Source: JBOHER01 sp050701115 (lineage in GTDB: Bacteria > Actinomycetota > Actinomycetes > Mycobacteriales > Pseudonocardiaceae). From it: a stretch of 9,394 nucleotides of DNA. The position numbers and the translations under genes are program-made. The stretch spans positions 1 to 9,394 of the forward strand of contig JBOHER010000199.1 of assembly GCA_050701115.1 (NCBI GenBank). The letters are read 5' to 3'. Shown here piece by piece: positions 6,273 through 9,394 of the stretch (positions within the stretch are counted from its first letter, which is position 1; every line of letters starts with the position of its first letter). The notes under the pieces are model-generated. The model saw only the letters and a program-made list of their open reading frames with translations, had not been told where the DNA came from and did no database searches.

Positions 6273-9200
6273 ATGCAGAACTGGGCGAAGCGCGGATTCC
6301 AGACCGCGCTGGTTACCGGTGGTCTGCTGATGCTGGGAACCGGCATCGCATCCGCCAACGAGAACGTGGACCCAGATCGTCCCGTGAGCCCGATCGACGG
6401 CTCCATCACGGTGCCGGTCGACATCTCCAACAACGCCTTCGGTGCACCGGACGGCCCGCACGACGCCCCCGAGTTCCAGGAGACCATCAGCACCCGGGAC
6501 GTCACCGACCCGATCAAGGAGGAGTTCGAGGCCTCGCTTCCCGAGGACGACCCGTTCCAGGGCAACCGGATCAACGCCGACCTGGTGGTGCCGGTCCAGA
6601 TCACCAACAACGCCGGAGCGCTGCTCGGTGACGCCGAGGTCGAGGGCGGCGACTCGTCGCAGTCCTACGACGGCTCGAACGACATCGAGACCGATGGCAG
6701 CGGTGAGGTGCTCGGCGGCAACGTCATCGACCTCGACTGGGCTCTCCCGGTGCAGATCGCCAACAACGCGGGCGCCCTGTTCGGCAACGCCAAGACCACC
6801 GACAACAACGCCGAGCAGGACACCAAGCAGGGTGGCGGCGTCACCACCGACGGTTCCGACGGTGTGCTCTCCGGCAACGTGCTCGCCGGCCACGGGGCCA
6901 CCCCGCTGCAGGGCAACAACAACGCGGCAGCGGTCGGCGGCACCGCCGAGTCGGAGGACAACTCCTCCAGTTCCACCACCGAGACCGGTGGCGCCATCAT
7001 CACCGACGGCACCGACGGTGTGCTCTCCGGCAATGCAGGGGCAGGCCCACTCGCCGCCGCGGGGGGCTTCAACAACAACGCCGCCTCCTGGGTCGGCAAG
7101 GCCGACAGCCACGGAGCGGACAATACGGTCGACGCCACCGCGGGCGGCAGCAAGACCGGCATCAACGACATTCCGAGCTACGTGCAGACCAAGGGTGACG
7201 GCGGTGTGGGCTCGGGCAACATCGCCCAGCCGCAGGGCGCTGGCAACGGCACCGCCCACGGCAACGCGGGTACCTGGATCGGCACCGCCACCACCGGTGG
7301 TGGCGTCTCGGACAACGATGGCGCGAACACCCACGAGACCAACACCAAGTCGGGTGGCTTCTCCAGCACCTCGGGCACGGACAGCGTGGGCTCGGGCAAC
7401 ATGGCCGACGCCCCGGTAGCCCTGCCGGTCGAGGCGTTCTGCGTCGCGGGCAGCTGGATCGGGATCGCCGAGGCGAACTGCGAGAGCAGCACCACCGCGG
7501 ACGCGGGCTGGGGCACTTTCACCGACGGCTCGGGCTCGGTGGTCGGCGGTAACTCGGCGCACGTCCCGATCGCGGGCACCGCCGAAGCCTTCGGTATCGG
7601 CGGCACCTGGATCGGCACCGCGGACGCCGCGGCGACCGAGGACAAGACGGTCAACGCGGGTGGCTACAACGGCACCCGCGGCGACGACTCCACCATCGGC
7701 GGCAACTTGGTGCAGGCACCGGTCGCCGCGCCGGTCGAGACGTTCGGCATCGGCGGCGCCTGGGGCGGCAGCGGCTCCGGCACCGCGTCGGAGACCAAGA
7801 CGGTCAGCGCGGGTGGCGACAACAGCACCATCGATGACAACGGCAACGGCAGTTCGAACATCATCGCGACCCCGATCGCCGCACCCGTTCAGGCGTTCGG
7901 CATCGGCGGTGCCTGGATCGGCGAGGGCCACGGTGAGGCAACCGCGGACACCGAGACCAACGCGGGTGGTTACTCCAAGGCCTCCGGCCCCGGTGGTGTG
8001 CTGTCCGGCAACATCGTGCAGGGCGCGGCGTCCAGCCCCGTCCAGGCCTTCGGAATCGGCGGCGTGTGGGGTGGCACCGCCAGCGGCGCCGCCGAGAACA
8101 CCAGCTCGAGCACCGCGGGTGACTTCACCCAGACCGACGGCACGGACGGCACCGGCTCCGGAAACATCGTCGCCGCTGCCTACTCGGTGCCCGCGCAGGC
8201 GCACAGCCTGGGCGCTTCCTGGATCGGTAACGCCGACGGGGTCGCGGTCAACACCACCGACTCCGCGGCTGGTGGCGACTCCACAACCGACGGCACTGGT
8301 AGCTCGCTCGGCGGCAACGTGGTGCAGGCTCCCATCGGTGGTGCCGCCACCCTGTTCGGCTCGGCTGCCAGCTGGGTCGGCTCCGCAACCGGCTTCGGCA
8401 CCAACGATGTGATCTCCCAGGCAGGGGGTGACGTCAACACCGCGGGCGACGAGGGTTCGATCTCCGGCAACGTGCTGTCCGCTCAAGCTCTGCCGATCGC
8501 GCAGGCTTTCGGCAACGCGGGCTCGCTGACGGCGATCGCGGCCGCCAATGGCACGAACACCACCGATGCCACATCGGGTGGGGACATCACCACCTCCGGT
8601 GAGGCAGGCTCGCTGTCCGGCAACATCTTCGACGTGCCTGCCGCCGCGGTCGCGCAGATCTTCGGCAACGCGCTGACCATCGGTGGCATCGCCGAGGCGG
8701 TGGGCATCAATGACACGACCGGCACGGTCGGCGGTCTCGCCGTCTCCTCCGGAGACAACGACAGCGGATCGGGCTACGTCACCCAGATCCCGCTGGGTTC
8801 CGTGGTGCAGATCTTCGGATTCGAGGGCCCGATCCTGGGTGAGGCGGTCGCGGTGGCGGCCAATGTCACCAGCGTGACCGTGGCCAACGACCTCGCGCAG
8901 ATCGACATCCCGATCGACGGTTCGGAGATGGCGATCGACGGGCTGCCCAGCTTCCCGAGTGCGGACTCGTTCGCCGCACCGCGGGAACTGGACATGGTTC
9001 AGGCTCCGGCAGAGCGTTCCGGTACCCAGCAGCTGAGCCCGGCGCTGCAGCCGAAGCCGTTCGCCGCTCCGGCCGCTCCGGCTGGTATGCCCGCCATGCC
9101 TGGCCTGGGCGAACTGCCCCAGGGTCTGGACAGCCTGCCCCAGGGTGGCTTCGCGATGCCGATGCCTGCCCCGGCCGCTCCCGCGGCTCCGGCCATGCCC

Positions 9201-9371
9201 GAGGGTGGCCTCGCCATGCCGATGCCTGCCCCGGCCGCTCCCGCGGCTGCCGACAACCTGTCTCCCCAGGTGCAGCCCGGCCAGGTCAACGCGGGCCAGA
9301 CCGGGTTCCGCGGCATGTTCGCCAAGTTCGCCGGTCTGCTGACCGGCAAGCCCTACTCGATCCAGGGCTGA
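6273..9371 (+). CDS. Giant secreted chaplin-like repeat surface protein
   Basis: 1032 residues. The signal peptide MQNWAKRGFQ...GTGIASA is cleaved after about residue 28. Residues 29-93 are a short N-terminal region with one degenerate motif (ITVPVDISNNAFG). Residues 94-873 are about 15 repeats with core SGN-x-VQAP-x-A-x-PVQAFG-x-GG-x-WIG, then a hydrophilic Thr/Asp/Gly spacer ending TDG. From residue 372 to 830 nine repeats are exactly 51 residues each. The core resembles the chaplin domain (GVLSGN, VQ-P, PVNVCGN, VIG) of Streptomyces surface amyloids, with Phe-Gly mostly where chaplins have Cys-Gly. There are only two cysteines, C390 and C403, both in one repeat. Arg is nearly absent from the array. 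Residues about 874-1007 are Pro/Ala/Met-rich with a duplicated 20-residue unit; the last 25 contain GFRGMFAKFAGLLTGK. No sortase motif or membrane anchor. The start is fixed by AAGGAG and the signal peptide. A coat-forming or amyloid role is inferred from resemblance only; a beta-solenoid is the main alternative. Confidence 0.85.
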   Translation: MQNWAKRGFQTALVTGGLLMLGTGIASANENVDPDRPVSPIDGSITVPVDISNNAFGAPDGPHDAPEFQETISTRDVTDPIKEEFEASLPEDDPFQGNRINADLVVPVQITNNAGALLGDAEVEGGDSSQSYDGSNDIETDGSGEVLGGNVIDLDWALPVQIANNAGALFGNAKTTDNNAEQDTKQGGGVTTDGSDGVLSGNVLAGHGATPLQGNNNAAAVGGTAESEDNSSSSTTETGGAIITDGTDGVLSGNAGAGPLAAAGGFNNNAASWVGKADSHGADNTVDATAGGSKTGINDIPSYVQTKGDGGVGSGNIAQPQGAGNGTAHGNAGTWIGTATTGGGVSDNDGANTHETNTKSGGFSSTSGTDSVGSGNMADAPVALPVEAFCVAGSWIGIAEANCESSTTADAGWGTFTDGSGSVVGGNSAHVPIAGTAEAFGIGGTWIGTADAAATEDKTVNAGGYNGTRGDDSTIGGNLVQAPVAAPVETFGIGGAWGGSGSGTASETKTVSAGGDNSTIDDNGNGSSNIIATPIAAPVQAFGIGGAWIGEGHGEATADTETNAGGYSKASGPGGVLSGNIVQGAASSPVQAFGIGGVWGGTASGAAENTSSSTAGDFTQTDGTDGTGSGNIVAAAYSVPAQAHSLGASWIGNADGVAVNTTDSAAGGDSTTDGTGSSLGGNVVQAPIGGAATLFGSAASWVGSATGFGTNDVISQAGGDVNTAGDEGSISGNVLSAQALPIAQAFGNAGSLTAIAAANGTNTTDATSGGDITTSGEAGSLSGNIFDVPAAAVAQIFGNALTIGGIAEAVGINDTTGTVGGLAVSSGDNDSGSGYVTQIPLGSVVQIFGFEGPILGEAVAVAANVTSVTVANDLAQIDIPIDGSEMAIDGLPSFPSADSFAAPRELDMVQAPAERSGTQQLSPALQPKPFAAPAAPAGMPAMPGLGELPQGLDSLPQGGFAMPMPAPAAPAAPAMPEGGLAMPMPAPAAPAAADNLSPQVQPGQVNAGQTGFRGMFAKFAGLLTGKPYSIQG
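6552..8891 (+). repeat. Array of about 15 chaplin-like repeats inside the giant gene
   Basis: Unit boundaries, taken at the residue four before the Asn of SGN: three units of 52 residues (residues 94-249), one of 62 and one of 60 (250-371), nine of exactly 51 (372-830; bases 7386-8762), and a last degenerate one (831-873). Conserved columns within the 51-mer are Asn5, Pro10, Pro14 or equivalent, Phe18, Gly19, Trp24, Gly26 and the pair Gly41-Gly42. Equivalent codons differ mostly at third positions (for example FGIGG is written with different Gly and Ile codons in four neighbouring units), so the units are old and are kept by selection on the protein. Confidence 0.8.
9143..9248 (+). repeat. 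60-bp tandem duplication in the Pro/Ala/Met-rich tail
   Basis: Bases 9143-9188 and 9203-9248 match at 44 of 46 positions with an offset of exactly 60, encoding GGFAMPMPAPAAPAA and GGLAMPMPAPAAPAA (residues 958-972 and 978-992). The near identity at DNA level contrasts with the diverged codons of the main repeat array, so this duplication is recent or kept uniform by recombination. Confidence 0.8.
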
Positions 9372-9394
9372 TCTTCACACGGGGTGCGTAACGA

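Noticed and set aside
7677..7685. An RGD tripeptide in repeat 7, as in adhesins.
   Set aside because: It occurs once, at a non-conserved spacer position, and the other repeats show no such motif; most likely chance.
6270..8486. A 738-residue open frame on the minus strand across the repeat array, rich in Gly, Val, Ala and Arg.
   Set aside because: It mirrors the sense codons: strong G/C third positions and repeated codons keep the antisense frame open. It has no ribosome site or family features, while the sense frame has a signal peptide, a strong ribosome site and conserved repeats.
7386..8762. A CRISPR-like array, because of the regular spacing.
   Set aside because: The 153-bp units are in-frame coding repeats with synonymous differences, without short identical repeats and unique spacers.
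6552..8891. RTX-type calcium-binding nonapeptides or a PE_PGRS protein.
   Set aside because: No GGxGxDxux nonapeptides and no PE/PPE head; the period is 51 residues, not 9, and a normal Sec signal peptide is present.

Overview
The window is GC-rich DNA with a strong preference for G or C at third codon positions, GTG starts, tightly overlapping genes and possible leaderless promoters. This points to a filamentous actinomycete. The combination of genes and the style of the large secreted protein suggest the family Pseudonocardiaceae (Amycolatopsis, Saccharopolyspora and relatives); that placement is inference.

Left part, 1-1003 (+): a complete ribokinase-type PfkB sugar kinase. Its last 38 bases overlap, tail to tail, the end of the DUF1707 gene.

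Middle part, 966-4756 (all -): read in transcription order, an AI-2E-family membrane protein, a membrane sensor histidine kinase of the actinobacterial MacS/DUF5931 type, and a NarL/LuxR-type response regulator. These are joined by ATGA and GTGA stop/start overlaps. After an 88-base gap comes a soluble DUF1707 protein with a LiaF-like C-terminal domain. The gap carries a striking array: an 11-bp perfect tandem repeat followed by a TCAGGG-N4-CCCTGA palindrome, placed just upstream of a -10 element that suggests a leaderless promoter. This looks like a cell-envelope stress or morphogenesis signalling module whose regulator acts on the DUF1707 gene.

Right part, 4757-9394 (+): a 307-base divergent intergenic region holding a perfect 7-bp inverted repeat, then a secreted, acidic, low-complexity protein of about 341 residues with no recognised family. 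After a 183-base leader comes a 1032-residue secreted protein. It is built from about 15 repeats, of which nine consecutive ones are exactly 51 residues (153 bp) each. The core of each repeat (SGN..VQAP..xPVQAFG..GxWIG) resembles the chaplin domain of Streptomyces aerial-hypha surface amyloids, but multiplied in one chain and almost without cysteine. It ends in a Pro/Ala/Met-rich tail with a nearly identical 60-bp duplication.

Overall: a signalling module for the cell envelope sits back to back with two exported surface proteins. The large one is the most interesting object here, a candidate poly-chaplin-like, possibly amyloid-forming cell-surface protein. That function is a hypothesis from motif resemblance, not a demonstrated fact.
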